Shown here: piece by piece, positions 9,935-19,839 of the stretch
Position numbering within the stretch: the stretch's first letter is position 1
How the letters are laid out: each line of letters opens with the position of its first letter
Assembly: GCF_023283925.1 (NCBI RefSeq)
Contig: NZ_JAKIKX010000007.1
Coordinates: 124,001 to 188,000, forward strand
Direction of reading: 5' to 3'
Source of the DNA: Shewanella marisflavi
GTDB lineage: Bacteria > Pseudomonadota > Gammaproteobacteria > Enterobacterales > Shewanellaceae
Length of the DNA stretch: 64,000 nucleotides
Position numbers and translations under genes: made by a program
Notes under the pieces: model-generated
What the model saw: only the letters and a program-made list of their open reading frames with translations
Told to the model about the DNA's origin: nothing
The model's database searches: none

Positions 9935-11329
9935 ATGGAACAAAACGACAAGAAGTTGTTTGTACTGGATACCAATGTGTTACTGCATGAACCCTTAGCC
10001 ATTTATTCGTTTAAGGAACATGATGTAGTTGTCCCCATGACTGTCCTTGAAGAGTTGGACCAGATCAAAGACAGAAAACGAGATGTTAGCCGAGATGCCC
10101 GAGTCGCCATTCGAGCATTGGAAGACATACTCGGCGGAAAGACCACCCCCGAAGAGATTATTAGCGGGGTGCTCCTGCCCAAACGTGAAGGACACGGTGA
10201 CGCCATAGGTTCCCTCTCAATTTTCCCCGACCATCAACTCGAATTTACACAGGCATCCCTGCCTGGCGACAACAACGATAACCGCATCATTAACACCGCC
10301 CTGCATCTGCAAAAGCAGTTTGCCCCGCGCCACGTGGTGCTGGTCACTAAAGACATCAACATGCGCCTCAAGGCAAAAGGCGCTGGCATTAATCTGGTCG
10401 AAGACTATCGTACCGACCAACTGATCGATGATATCCGTTTTCTAACCAAGGGCTTCCATCAATTTGAGGGAGATTTCTGGGCGCGCAAAGAACATGTTAA
10501 TACCGAGGGACAAGGCCGTCATACGGTGCACCGAGTGCCTGTTAAAGAGGTGGGTGAAGAGAACTTCTATACCAACCAATATCTGATCGACGAAGACTCT
10601 AACTTCTGCGGCAGGGTGCTGAGCAATAACGACCAGGAGCTGGAGATCTTAGATCTCGGCCGAGATCGCCTGCTTAACTTAGATGCCTGGGGAATTAAAC
10701 CTAAGAATATCTATCAGGGGATGGCGTTGCAGGCACTGCTGGATCCGGATATCGATCTGGTGATCCTCACAGGTCCCGCAGGTTGTGGTAAGACGCTACT
10801 GGCGATGGCGGCGGCATTGGAGATGGTAGTAGAGCGCGGTCTCTATGAAAAGGTTATCGTCACCCGTAATACACCTGAGATCGCCGAGTCTATCGGCTTC
10901 CTGCCCGGTACCGAAGAGGAGAAGATGGCGCCTTGGCTCGCGGCCATTACCGATACCTTAGAGGTTCTGCATAAACATGATGTTAACCCAAGCGGCAGCA
11001 TGAACTACATCATGGATAAGGCCAACATTCAGTTTAAATCGATTAACTTCATGCGCGGCCGCTCGATACAAAATTCCGTGGTATTACTGGATGAGTGTCA
11101 AAACCTGACGGCATCTCAGATCAAAACCATGATCACCCGTATGGGCGAGGGGACTAAGCTTATCTGTAGCGGTAACCTGGCGCAGATCGACTCTAACTAT
11201 TTGACGGCGGTGACTTCAGGACTCACCTATATCGTCGAGCGTTTTAAAAACTTCGATGGCAGTGCCAACGTCTACCTTAATGGCGTGGTGCGTTCTCGTT
11301 TGGCAGAATTTGCCGAGGAAAACCTCTAG
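9935..11329 (+). CDS. PIN domain-PhoH family ATPase (PhoH2-type)
   Basis: A 464-residue cytoplasmic protein. The N-terminal PIN RNase domain (1-150) has LDTNVLLHEP and VLEELDQIKD acidic motifs. The PhoH ATPase (about 250-460) has Walker A GPAGCGKT and Walker B VVLLDECQN. PhoH2-type proteins are described as RNA helicase/RNases linked to PIN toxins in mycobacteria; the role in gammaproteobacteria is unclear. It is monocistronic, with a terminator just after the stop. Confidence 0.88.
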   Translation: MEQNDKKLFVLDTNVLLHEPLAIYSFKEHDVVVPMTVLEELDQIKDRKRDVSRDARVAIRALEDILGGKTTPEEIISGVLLPKREGHGDAIGSLSIFPDHQLEFTQASLPGDNNDNRIINTALHLQKQFAPRHVVLVTKDINMRLKAKGAGINLVEDYRTDQLIDDIRFLTKGFHQFEGDFWARKEHVNTEGQGRHTVHRVPVKEVGEENFYTNQYLIDEDSNFCGRVLSNNDQELEILDLGRDRLLNLDAWGIKPKNIYQGMALQALLDPDIDLVILTGPAGCGKTLLAMAAALEMVVERGLYEKVIVTRNTPEIAESIGFLPGTEEEKMAPWLAAITDTLEVLHKHDVNPSGSMNYIMDKANIQFKSINFMRGRSIQNSVVLLDECQNLTASQIKTMITRMGEGTKLICSGNLAQIDSNYLTAVTSGLTYIVERFKNFDGSANVYLNGVVRSRLAEFAEENL

Positions 11330-11341
11330 TGGGTGAAGACT

Positions 11342-11370
11342 AAAAGACTCCTTATTTGGAGTCTTTTGTC
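11342..11370 (+). terminator. Terminator after the PhoH gene
   Basis: AAAAGACTCC-TTATTT-GGAGTCTTTT, a perfect 10-base stem with a T-tail. Confidence 0.85.
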
Positions 11371-11573
11371 TAAATTTAGGCAGCCGGTCCAAGCGGATTA
11401 AGGCTGAAATACTTTGGGGTGTTTGCAGCTAACTCTTTGGCGGACTGAGATCATTCTGGCAAAAGCGGTCGCCCTTTGTATTCCATTGGGCTGGCTTCCT
11501 GATACTATATGCAGAATATGATGCGCCGCTCAGGTAAAGTCCTGGGGCAGACTCTTGTTTTCAAAGGTAATCA

Positions 11574-14500
11574 ATGAAGTCGACAGAGCCGGACTTACAG
11601 CTTAAGTCTCCGATTCAAAAAAACTATAATCGCGCGGTTTTTTATACCTATATCGGCGTGATCATCATGGCGTTGCTGACGGCCTGGATCTTCTTCGAGC
11701 GTCAGAAGACGCAGATGATGGATCAGCGCGAAGAGTTGGTTGAGCGTCATGTATTGCAGATCGACTTGTTGTTGGAGTCCAGCATCCGCGCGGTAAAGAG
11801 CCTGCGCAATGTGGCGGTGGATCACCTGCGTCTGGGTGAGTTAGTGCGTACCGACCGCCTGCCTCAATATGAAAAATTTAATGAAAGCGGTCAGTTTTTT
11901 ACCTTAGAACCCAGCTATGCCCAGAGCGGTAAACCCTTTACCAACATGGGACGCATTACTGGGGCGGGGTCGCTCAATGGTCGCAGCGACAAGTTCTATC
12001 AGGAGTTGGAGATGCTGTTTGAGCTCTCACTCTCCTTCCCGGTCGCCAGACAGGCGGCCCCCAAGGCCTCCTCTATCTATTACATCTCCAAGCACAGGAT
12101 GATGTCTTACTATCCCTGGCCCTCAGATGAGCAGCGCTTTCGCGATGAACTGCTGAAGAAGCAGCAGTTCCAGCTGGTCACCCCAGCCATGAACCCTCAG
12201 CGTAGTGTGGCCTGGAGTCCGGCCTACGTAGAGCCCAACGGCAAGGGCTTGTTGACGACAGTTGGTGTGCCCATCTATCTGGAAGATGAGTTTATCGGCT
12301 CCATTAACCTGGATATGACGCTCTCCTCCCTGGATAAGCAGATCCGTCTCTACTTCAAGATGCCGGGCACGGTTATCTTGCTGGATCAGCAAAACAATAT
12401 TCTCTCTCATAGCGATATCAACGCCGCAGACATCAATCGGGTGTTCCATATCAGCCAAAAGATCCCCTCGGCGCTTCACTCTGTGCCCGAGTCTGAGCTG
12501 TTCGATGCCCACGAAGGGATCATGCGCAACGGCTACTATATTCACTCTGTGGCCCTGCAAAATGCCCCTTGGCGTCTGCTCTATCTGCAAGATGAAAATG
12601 AGCTGTTCAAAGATTCCTGGGAGAAGCTTGAGCTGACCTTCCTGTTGGTGGTGATCGCCCTGTCGGTCCTGGTGACCATAGTGCACTGGCAGACCCGTCG
12701 CTCTTTCGTTAACCCAGCTTCTCGCCTCTTGTCGCATCTCGAGGGGTGTTCTCAGGAGCCGCGCAAGCCACCCGCCAAGATCACCCAAGGCTGGGAACCC
12801 TGGTTCCAGCTGGTGAGTCGAATATTTGAAGAAAACCAGCAGTATACACGGCACTTGGCCGAGCAGAACCGCCGCCTGGATAATCTGGTGGCGCGGCGCA
12901 CCGAACGACTGAGAGAGACCACAGAGCGACGAGAGCGGGAATACGCTTTGCTGCGCTCCCTGCTCGACTCTATCCCTGAGGCGATTGTCTTCAAGGATAA
13001 AGAGGGTAAATGTCTTGGCTGTAACAAGTCGGCCGAGCGCATGCTGGGCTTTACTGAGAGCGAGATGATAGGTCAGGACACGTTGGCGATGACCAGCAAC
13101 GAGCAGTCGATGCGTATTCGCGCCGAAGATGAGCGTGTCTTGTCCGAACGCACGCCACTCAGGTATCAGGAGAAGGTCGAGCTGGCCGGTAAGCCAGTAT
13201 TACTCGATACCCTTAAGCTGCCTTTCTACAACCGCCGCGGTGAGCTGCTGGGCCTTATCGCCGTGTGGCGTGATGTCACCCGTGAATATGAATCCGCCGA
13301 GCAGCTCAGGCTGTCGGAGGAGCGTTACCATCTGGCGATGGACGCGGTAGAAGATGGCCTGTGGGACTGGTATCTGGATTCCGAGCAGATCATCTGTAAC
13401 CCGGCCTACTACACCATGCTCGGCTATAAGAGCAATGAGTTCCCGGCCCTGGTGTCGACTATAGACGATCTGGTGCATCCCGATGATCGCATTCGCGTCG
13501 AGGAGTATCGTGAGCAGTATCTGGCCGATCCTATTGGTGCCTATGATATTGAGTTCCGTATGCGCGGTAAGAGCGGCATGTATCACTGGGTACTCAGCCG
13601 TGGCCGTGTGGTGGAGTTTACCGCTGACAATCAACCTAAGCGTATGGTGGGGACTCACAAGGATATTACCCGTCATAAGAGCAACGAGGTGGCGCTGCTG
13701 GAAGCCAAGCAGGACGCCGAATCGGCCAACCTCTACAAGAGTGAGTTCCTGGCCAATATGAGCCATGAGATCCGCACGCCGATGAACGCCATTATCGGTA
13801 TGTTGCAGCTGGCCAGCCGCACTCAGTTGACGCCGCAGCAGGCGGATTATCTGGATAAGGCCGGTTTCTCGGCGCAATCATTGCTGCGGATCATCAACGA
13901 TATTCTCGATTTCTCTAAGATTGAGGCCGGTAAGCTGGAGCTTGAGCGAGTCGCCTTCCCACTGGATAAGGTGCTGGATCACGCGCTGGATCTCAACGCC
14001 CTCAAGGCTCAGGAGAAGGGCGTCGAATTACTGCTTTACGCCCCAGTCACTGCTGGCTTGATCCTCGAAGGGGATCCACTGCGTCTCGGGCAGGTGTTGA
14101 TCAACATGCTCAGCAATGCGGTGAAGTTTACCCAGAGCGGTGAAATAGAGCTGGGCTGTGAAGATGTGGGCGAGCGCGATCATCGCATTACCCTCAAGTT
14201 CTGGGTGCGTGATACCGGCATAGGGATCAGCAAGGAGCAGCAGGAAAGCCTGTTCGATGCCTTCGCCCAGGCCGATGGCTCGACCACCCGCAAATATGGC
14301 GGTACAGGACTAGGGCTCTCCATCAGTAAACATCTGGTGTCCATGATGGGCGGCACTATGCAGGTGCAGAGTGAGCTGGGGGTCGGCAGTACCTTCAGCT
14401 TCACCATCAGCTTCGAGATCGCCGAAGAGGCCGAAGTAAAACCGCTTATCGTGCCCGAGGTGATAGGTAATCTGAAGACACTAGTGGTGGACGATAACCC

Positions 14501-15266
14501 GACGGCGCTACAGATCTACTCGACCGCCATGCGAGACTTCCACTTCGACGTGGATACCGCCTCCAATGGCGCCGAGGCCCTGTATAAACTGGAACACAGG
14601 CCGGTGGATCTCCTGCTGCTGGACTGGATGATGCCTGAGATGGATGGCATAGAGGTGATTCGAGCGCTCGATGCCATGGTGGCCGACGGTCGCCTTGAGA
14701 AGCGCCCGGTGATCATCATGATGACCGCCTACGCCTCCGAGCCGCTCAAGGAAGACTTGGACGATCTCGATATCTACGCCATGCTGCAAAAGCCATTTAA
14801 GGCTTCGGCACTGTTTGACGAGATCATCGCCGCCTTTATCGACAAGCCGAAGATCAATCCGGCGGTGGAGCTGCCCGCAGAGGGCAATGCCACGGGCTCG
14901 GGGCAGATATTGTTGGTGGAAGATAACTTTATTAACCAGCAGGTGGCCACCGAGCTGCTTAAGAGCGCGGGTTATGAGGTGGATGTGGCCGAAAATGGTC
15001 AGATTGCGCTGGATATGGTGGATGCCAAGCAGTACGACGCGGTATTGATGGATATCCAGATGCCTGTGATGGACGGTCTGACGGCAACCAAAGAGCTGCG
15101 TAAGCGTTACTCCAAGGAGGAGCTGCCGGTGATCGCCATGACGGCCCATGCCATGTCGGGCGATCGTGAAAAGAGTCTGGCGGCGGGCATGAATGCCCAT
15201 ATCACTAAGCCTATCGTGCTCAACGAATTGTTCGATACCTTGGCTCACTGGATAGTGCGTCACTAG
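11574..15266 (+). CDS. Hybrid sensor histidine kinase (Cache-PAS-PAS-HisKA-HATPase-REC-REC)
   Basis: A 1230-residue inner-membrane kinase. Transmembrane segments near 25-45 and 345-365 flank a periplasmic Cache-like sensor (IYYISKHRMMSYYPWP, WSPAYVE). A short coiled linker leads to two PAS domains (about 460-580 and 590-710). The H-box FLANMSHEIRTPMNAIIG places the phospho-His at 731, followed by a complete HATPase (GTGLGLSIS). Two receiver domains carry Asp at about 1017 and 1160. There is no HPt domain, so a separate phosphotransfer protein is expected. The signal is unknown. The ATG has AAAGG upstream. Confidence 0.92.
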   Translation: MKSTEPDLQLKSPIQKNYNRAVFYTYIGVIIMALLTAWIFFERQKTQMMDQREELVERHVLQIDLLLESSIRAVKSLRNVAVDHLRLGELVRTDRLPQYEKFNESGQFFTLEPSYAQSGKPFTNMGRITGAGSLNGRSDKFYQELEMLFELSLSFPVARQAAPKASSIYYISKHRMMSYYPWPSDEQRFRDELLKKQQFQLVTPAMNPQRSVAWSPAYVEPNGKGLLTTVGVPIYLEDEFIGSINLDMTLSSLDKQIRLYFKMPGTVILLDQQNNILSHSDINAADINRVFHISQKIPSALHSVPESELFDAHEGIMRNGYYIHSVALQNAPWRLLYLQDENELFKDSWEKLELTFLLVVIALSVLVTIVHWQTRRSFVNPASRLLSHLEGCSQEPRKPPAKITQGWEPWFQLVSRIFEENQQYTRHLAEQNRRLDNLVARRTERLRETTERREREYALLRSLLDSIPEAIVFKDKEGKCLGCNKSAERMLGFTESEMIGQDTLAMTSNEQSMRIRAEDERVLSERTPLRYQEKVELAGKPVLLDTLKLPFYNRRGELLGLIAVWRDVTREYESAEQLRLSEERYHLAMDAVEDGLWDWYLDSEQIICNPAYYTMLGYKSNEFPALVSTIDDLVHPDDRIRVEEYREQYLADPIGAYDIEFRMRGKSGMYHWVLSRGRVVEFTADNQPKRMVGTHKDITRHKSNEVALLEAKQDAESANLYKSEFLANMSHEIRTPMNAIIGMLQLASRTQLTPQQADYLDKAGFSAQSLLRIINDILDFSKIEAGKLELERVAFPLDKVLDHALDLNALKAQEKGVELLLYAPVTAGLILEGDPLRLGQVLINMLSNAVKFTQSGEIELGCEDVGERDHRITLKFWVRDTGIGISKEQQESLFDAFAQADGSTTRKYGGTGLGLSISKHLVSMMGGTMQVQSELGVGSTFSFTISFEIAEEAEVKPLIVPEVIGNLKTLVVDDNPTALQIYSTAMRDFHFDVDTASNGAEALYKLEHRPVDLLLLDWMMPEMDGIEVIRALDAMVADGRLEKRPVIIMMTAYASEPLKEDLDDLDIYAMLQKPFKASALFDEIIAAFIDKPKINPAVELPAEGNATGSGQILLVEDNFINQQVATELLKSAGYEVDVAENGQIALDMVDAKQYDAVLMDIQMPVMDGLTATKELRKRYSKEELPVIAMTAHAMSGDREKSLAAGMNAHITKPIVLNELFDTLAHWIVRH

Positions 15267-15285
15267 CGACAGGGCGACAGAAGAG

Positions 15286-15308
15286 AAGGGGCTTAGGCCC
15301 CTTTTTTG
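15286..15308 (+). terminator. Terminator after the hybrid kinase
   Basis: AAGGGGC-TTAG-GCCCCTT stem followed by T6. Confidence 0.85.
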
Positions 15309-15476
15309 TGGCTGGTGGTTTTGACGCAGGCAAAACCTAGGCAGGGCAAATGTGTGCCTGAATTATTTGCACTTGAGCGAGAATTGATACCTGTTAAGCT
15401 AAGTGGTTGATATTCACGAGACCCATAATATTTGAACAACTAAGTCTCCCATCATAAGTCTCAGCAAGGAGATAAC

Positions 15477-17876
15477 ATGAGACCCTCTACACTCGCGCTG
15501 GCCCTTGCCTTAACCTTTATGCCGACCGCTTCCCTACTCGCGGTGGAAAACAGTGCTCAGGTGCTTAAGAGCAGTCAGGCCGCGAAAGGCTTTATTAACC
15601 TGTTTTATCAGCAAAGTTCGGGCGACCTTTACCTCGAAGCCACGCGGCTCAATCAACCTTTTCTGCTGGTGACCAGTCTGCCACAGGGTGTGGGGTCTAA
15701 CGATATCGGCCTGGATCGCGGCCAATTAGGGATGACCCGCTTGGTGCAGTTTGAGCGTCACGGCCCCTATCTCATTCTCAAACAGCTTAATACCCGCTAC
15801 CGGGCGACAACAGACAACGGCGCCGAGCAGCGAGCGGTAAAAGAGGCGTTCGCCGAATCTGTACTCTGGCGCGGCAAGGTGCTTGACGGTAAACAGGCGC
15901 TGGTAGCCATCAATGAGCTAGTGCTCAATGATCTGCATGGCATCAAAGATACCCTGGAGCAGACCAAGCAGGGCCATTATCAACTGGATAAAGAAAGCTC
16001 GCTGATTTTGCCTCAGGGCGTAAAGTCCTTCGAGCGTAACAGCGATGTCGACGTGCTGCTGACCTTCAAGGGGGCCAAGGCCGGACCTCAGGTGGCAGAA
16101 GTCACCCCAGACGGTAAGGCGCTGTCACTGCGGATGCGCTACTCCTTCGTTGCGCTGCCAGACGATAACTATCAGCCCAGAGCCTATCACCCTAACAGCG
16201 GCTACCTGTCTGATGAGTATCTGGATTACGGTACTGAGATCGACCGTGACATAGTGCAGCGTCATCTATTGCGTCACCGCTTACAAAAAGTGACCCCGGG
16301 TGATGCGCCCAGCGAAGTCGTCAAACCTATCATCTACTATCTGGATCCCGGTGTGCCTGAGCCTATTCGCAGCGCCCTATTAGAAGGGGCTCGCTGGTGG
16401 GAAACCGCCTTCAACGAGGCGGGCTTTATCAACGGCTTTAAGGTGGAGCTATTACCGGAAGATGCCGATCCTCAGGATATTCGCTACAACGTGATCCAGT
16501 GGGTGCATAGGGCGACACGTGGTTGGTCTTACGGCAGCGCCATCGCCGATCCGCGCACAGGTGAGATCATCAAGGGGCATGTAACCCTGGGCAGTCAGCG
16601 TGTTAGGCAGGATCATCTGATCGCCCGCGGCCTTACCGCAGGTTGGGACGACAGAGACGCCGCAGAGCAGGCGGTCACCGAGTTGGCCCTGGCGCGAATT
16701 CGTCAGTTGTCGGCTCATGAGGTGGGTCATACCCTGGGGCTGGATCATAACTTTGCTGCCTCAAGTAACGATAACGCCTCTGTGATGGATTACCCTCACC
16801 CTAAGGCGACACTCAAGGGCGACAAGATAGATATCTCCGCACCTTACGATGAAGGCATTGGCGCCTGGGATAAGTTCACCATTGCCTATGGTTATGGTCA
16901 GTTTAGCCCGGCAGATCAACAGGCCAAACTCACCGAGCTGATGCAGGCAGTCGAGCGTCAGGGGCTGCGTTATATCGGCGAGGCCGACTCACGTAGCGCA
17001 GATGCCAGCCAGGCCTACGCCAGCCTGTGGGACAATGGCAAGGATCCCGTGGCCGAGCTGAGTCGCCTGGCTAAGGTGCGCGAGGCGGCTATCAATGACT
17101 TTAGTGATTCGGCGCTGCTGAGCGAGCAGCCCTATGGTGAGCTGCGCGATGCCTTGGTTCCCATCTATCTGTTGACCCGCTATCAGATAACCGCCGCCGC
17201 CAAGTTTATCGGCGGTACAGATTACAGTTACTCCATGCAGGAAGGGGGACGCACCTGGCACTATATGGCGCCCGAGTTGCAAAAAAATGCCTTAGAAACC
17301 CTGCTACAAGGATTGGACGCCGATGCCTTGGTGCTGCCGCCCAAGGTGATCGATGCCTTAGTGCCTAAATCGGGTAACTACCGCGCCACGCGAGAGAGTT
17401 TCGATGGTGCCACCGGCGTAGTCATAGATCCACTCGGTATGGCCGAGGTGCTTAGTCGTCACACCTGTCAGCAGCTGCTGCGCCCAAGCCGGCTGAATCG
17501 TGTCAATCAGGGCTATTTCGCCGACAAGGGACAGCTGTCTGTGGTGACTCTGGTGAACAAGCTGCTGGGCAAGACGCTGTTTGCCGATGCGCCGACTTGG
17601 GCCTCACAAGGGGTGTGGATGCGGGTGAATGCCGTGGTGCTCGACACCCTGCTGGCCAGTTATCATGACCAGGCAAGCTCGCCAGAGGTGAAGGCGCAGC
17701 TGGCGGGCCGCTTGGCCTTTGCCGAGAAGCAGCTCAGTCGTCTGGTGAAACGCAGCAGCGATTATGAGTCGGCCCATTATCAATGGTTGCTTGAGGGGAT
17801 AGAGAAGGGGCTTAAAGACGCTAAGTTTAAGCTGATGGACAAGCCGCTGGCCATGCCGCCGGGCTCGCCTATCTAG
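15477..17876 (+). CDS. Secreted zinc-dependent metalloprotease (DUF5117/DUF5118 type)
   Basis: A 799-residue exported protein with a signal peptide (MRPSTLALALALTFMPTASLLA). The metzincin zinc motif HEVGHTLGLDH gives His at about 414, 418 and 424 with catalytic Glu 415, and VMDYPHP downstream supplies the Met-turn. Conserved blocks GSNDIGLDRGQLG and YYLDPGVPEPIRSALLEGARWWETAF match the zinc-dependent metalloprotease family with DUF5117/DUF5118 flanks. Predicted periplasmic or extracellular; substrate unknown. It has its own terminator. Confidence 0.88.
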   Translation: MRPSTLALALALTFMPTASLLAVENSAQVLKSSQAAKGFINLFYQQSSGDLYLEATRLNQPFLLVTSLPQGVGSNDIGLDRGQLGMTRLVQFERHGPYLILKQLNTRYRATTDNGAEQRAVKEAFAESVLWRGKVLDGKQALVAINELVLNDLHGIKDTLEQTKQGHYQLDKESSLILPQGVKSFERNSDVDVLLTFKGAKAGPQVAEVTPDGKALSLRMRYSFVALPDDNYQPRAYHPNSGYLSDEYLDYGTEIDRDIVQRHLLRHRLQKVTPGDAPSEVVKPIIYYLDPGVPEPIRSALLEGARWWETAFNEAGFINGFKVELLPEDADPQDIRYNVIQWVHRATRGWSYGSAIADPRTGEIIKGHVTLGSQRVRQDHLIARGLTAGWDDRDAAEQAVTELALARIRQLSAHEVGHTLGLDHNFAASSNDNASVMDYPHPKATLKGDKIDISAPYDEGIGAWDKFTIAYGYGQFSPADQQAKLTELMQAVERQGLRYIGEADSRSADASQAYASLWDNGKDPVAELSRLAKVREAAINDFSDSALLSEQPYGELRDALVPIYLLTRYQITAAAKFIGGTDYSYSMQEGGRTWHYMAPELQKNALETLLQGLDADALVLPPKVIDALVPKSGNYRATRESFDGATGVVIDPLGMAEVLSRHTCQQLLRPSRLNRVNQGYFADKGQLSVVTLVNKLLGKTLFADAPTWASQGVWMRVNAVVLDTLLASYHDQASSPEVKAQLAGRLAFAEKQLSRLVKRSSDYESAHYQWLLEGIEKGLKDAKFKLMDKPLAMPPGSPI

Positions 17877-17885
17877 TCATAAAAT

Positions 17886-17908
17886 GCCCCGCTAAGCGGG
17901 GCTTTTTT
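17886..17908 (+). terminator. Terminator after the metalloprotease
   Basis: GCCCCGC-TAA-GCGGGGC followed by T6. Confidence 0.9.
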
Positions 17909-18400
17909 ATGGGTAAGAGTATAAAAATATTGGCGAGAGTATTGAAAACTCGCTGTGCTAAAGGCGCTGTGCGAGAGGCGCTGTGGTGAGTCGAGAAAGT
18001 GGCGGGTGGTCTGCTCTTCGCGACTGGATTGATGCAGCCTTTGCAAAGGCTCACGGCATTGAGTTCAACTTGTAGGTTTTTAATGGATAGGGGCAAACCC
18101 GTGTTGGTAGCCAAAGTCGATCGCAGCCTCCGGGCTCGCCAGTTTGATCAGGTGCGACAGGTCTATTTCCTTATCTGCTTAGCTCGTGGCTAAGGGGTAT
18201 CCGCAACCCATGACCGAGAGTCGGCCGAGATTCAGATATGACCCGGCAAATCGAATTAATAACAAATTTAGGAGCGAAATACTGACCATGCAAAAAGTGT
18301 AACAATTTGCATGCTTTACTGTGATCTTGTTCAAAAAATGTGACATTTGGGTTAGTATCTTTGTTAGCTAATTGTGGTCATAAAAAGATTGGAGTACATA
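17909..18400. other. Intergenic region before the DFSKT-repeat gene
   Basis: About 490 bases without a credible gene; the short frames here have no ribosome sites. Near its end, TGTGA-TCTTGT-TCAAA at 18320-18335 is a degenerate CRP-like site followed by an AT-rich promoter-like stretch, suggesting a regulated promoter for the gene at 18401. Confidence 0.4.
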
Positions 18401-18706
18401 ATGAAGTTGTTAGCCAGCACGACCTTAGCTTTAGCCTCTTTACTGTTTACAACCCAGGCGCTTGCCGAGAGACCCGATTTCTCCAAGACCGCTGCAGCAA
18501 GAGCCGATTACGTTTTTGCCAACAATCCCGTCGCTCAGCATAAAGATCTGCCGTACTCGAGCAGTCGTCATGATTTTTCCAAGACGACCGCAGCCAAGAG
18601 TGAGTATCGTTTTGCCGATAATCCACCGAGCGATTTGGTGATGGATGAGCCGAGATCGACTCAGCATGATTTTTCTAAGACAGAAGCGGCAAGAAAACAG
18701 AGCTGA
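18401..18706 (+). CDS. Small exported protein of three 32-residue DFSKT repeats
   Basis: A 101-residue protein with a signal peptide (residues 1-21, ending ALA). The mature part is almost entirely repeats: RPDFSKTAAARADYVFANNP, RHDFSKTTAAKSEYRFADNP and a truncated QHDFSKTEAARK, exactly 32 residues apart. The ATG at 18401 follows GGAGTACATA; earlier in-frame starts lack a ribosome site. Predicted periplasmic or secreted. No known family was recognised. A terminator follows at once, so it is monocistronic, and the short strong gene structure suggests it may be highly expressed. Confidence 0.8.
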   Translation: MKLLASTTLALASLLFTTQALAERPDFSKTAAARADYVFANNPVAQHKDLPYSSSRHDFSKTTAAKSEYRFADNPPSDLVMDEPRSTQHDFSKTEAARKQS

Positions 18707-18723
18707 ATATCACCCTATTGCGA

Positions 18724-18748
18724 AGGAGCCGACCAGGCTCCTTTTTTT
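18724..18748 (+). terminator. Terminator after the DFSKT-repeat gene
   Basis: AGGAGCC-GACCA-GGCTCCT stem with T7. Confidence 0.85.
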
Positions 18749-18780
18749 ATGGGCGTTTGACCAGGGCGGTAGTATGCGGC

Positions 18781-19185
18781 CTACTCTTGTGCAGTCGTGC
18801 TCGCTTCTTGCAGCATCAGCTTTTTGCCCTGACGGTAGGCGTCAATGATCCCCACCAACCAGCCTAAGATAAAGGCCCAGGTGGCGACATCGACCCAAAA
18901 GGCCTCGCTGCCTTGGGGCACCTGGCTTATCGCCGCATAGATGGCGTTAAATTCCAGTGGCACCTCTCCCGACAGTATCTTATCTGACACCGCCTGCGCG
19001 CGATTAACCGCCTGATACAAGAGATAGACCAGCCCGCCCAAGCTAATGCAGGAGAGCAGGGTGCCCGTGTTGTAACGCTTAAGGTAGAAGTGGCCCGAAC
19101 CTGGGCAGATGAAAGCCGACATAAGGGCGGCGGTGATAGCTTTATTCATAATATTCGCTTTGGGCCAAGTGGTTATATTCTGCAT
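18781..19185 (-). CDS. Small membrane protein, TM2-like
   Basis: Up to 134 residues with the pattern FICPGSGHFYLKRYNTG followed by hydrophobic segments, as in small TM2-domain-like membrane proteins, and a final segment TWAFILGWLVGIIDAYRQG. The first ATG overlaps the stop of the upstream lipoprotein gene (TAATG), which points to translational coupling. An internal ATG at 19149 (MNKAITAALMSAF) fits the family's usual start better and may be the true one. Function unknown. Confidence 0.65.
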   Translation of the reverse strand: MQNITTWPKANIMNKAITAALMSAFICPGSGHFYLKRYNTGTLLSCISLGGLVYLLYQAVNRAQAVSDKILSGEVPLEFNAIYAAISQVPQGSEAFWVDVATWAFILGWLVGIIDAYRQGKKLMLQEASTTAQE

Positions 19186-19547
19186 TATTCCAAGTCAATT
19201 CGCCTAATCGCCGCCTTTAGGTGCTCGGCCTGAGCACGCAGCGCCTCGGGGGCCTGGTCGCCATGGGCTGCCAGTTGACTCTCTAGGCCGCTAAGTTGTT
19301 GCACCAGCCAGCCGCGAATCATCACATAATAGCGTGAATCCGTGCCGTAGCGGGCGATCACCTCAAGATGCTCGGCAGATGGCGTCGCGATTGCCTGCTG
19401 TAGTGCCTGCACCATGACCCCCAATTCTTGTTGCTCTGTTTGCGCTTGGCTTTGCGCTTGGGATTCTTCCTCGGATAGCCCAGGGCTATCGGCGCAGCCG
19501 GTCAGCAGAAATGCAATCAGCAGGGCCAAACTAAACGGGTAACGCAT
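19185..19547 (-). CDS. Small predicted lipoprotein
   Basis: A 120-residue protein with a lipoprotein signal (lipobox LLTGC, Cys at 18), then a Gln/Glu-rich helical stretch (EEESQAQSQAQTEQQEL) and further predicted helix. It is coupled by a one-base overlap to the following membrane-protein gene, so the two probably work together at the envelope. No family recognised. Confidence 0.7.
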   Translation of the reverse strand: MRYPFSLALLIAFLLTGCADSPGLSEEESQAQSQAQTEQQELGVMVQALQQAIATPSAEHLEVIARYGTDSRYYVMIRGWLVQQLSGLESQLAAHGDQAPEALRAQAEHLKAAIRRIDLE

Positions 19548-19796
19548 CAGAGTTTCCTAGGAGATATCTTAAGGATGCGTTTGATAATAACAGGTCTTTA
19601 GTATCTGTTTATCTTGCGGGGGTAATTTTTGTTCAATCTCAAGGTATTTAGATAATCCCCGTTATACAGCGCCTGTAGGCCTGCTCTCATCCCTTACCGT
19701 TAGTCTGCGCAGAATCACCAGATCACTCCGGCACTTTATTGTTTAAATGAGATAGGTTGCTGAAAAAATAAACAAGGAAGGCCAACAGGCCCTAGA

Positions 19797-19824
19797 TAAA
19801 AAGCCACCGCCTTGTGGCGGTGGT
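19797..19824 (-). terminator. Terminator after the cytochrome-like gene
   Basis: CCACCGCC-TTGT-GGCGGTGG stem; on the minus strand it is followed by a T-run. Confidence 0.85.
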
Positions 19825-19839
19825 TAGCAGGTAGAAAGG

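Noticed and set aside
14508..15263. Long minus-strand frame opposite the hybrid kinase
   Set aside because: It is a shadow of the receiver domains; His/Gln-rich translation with no family resemblance.
17869..18114. 81-codon minus-strand frame after the metalloprotease
   Set aside because: It runs through the metalloprotease terminator and has no start signal.
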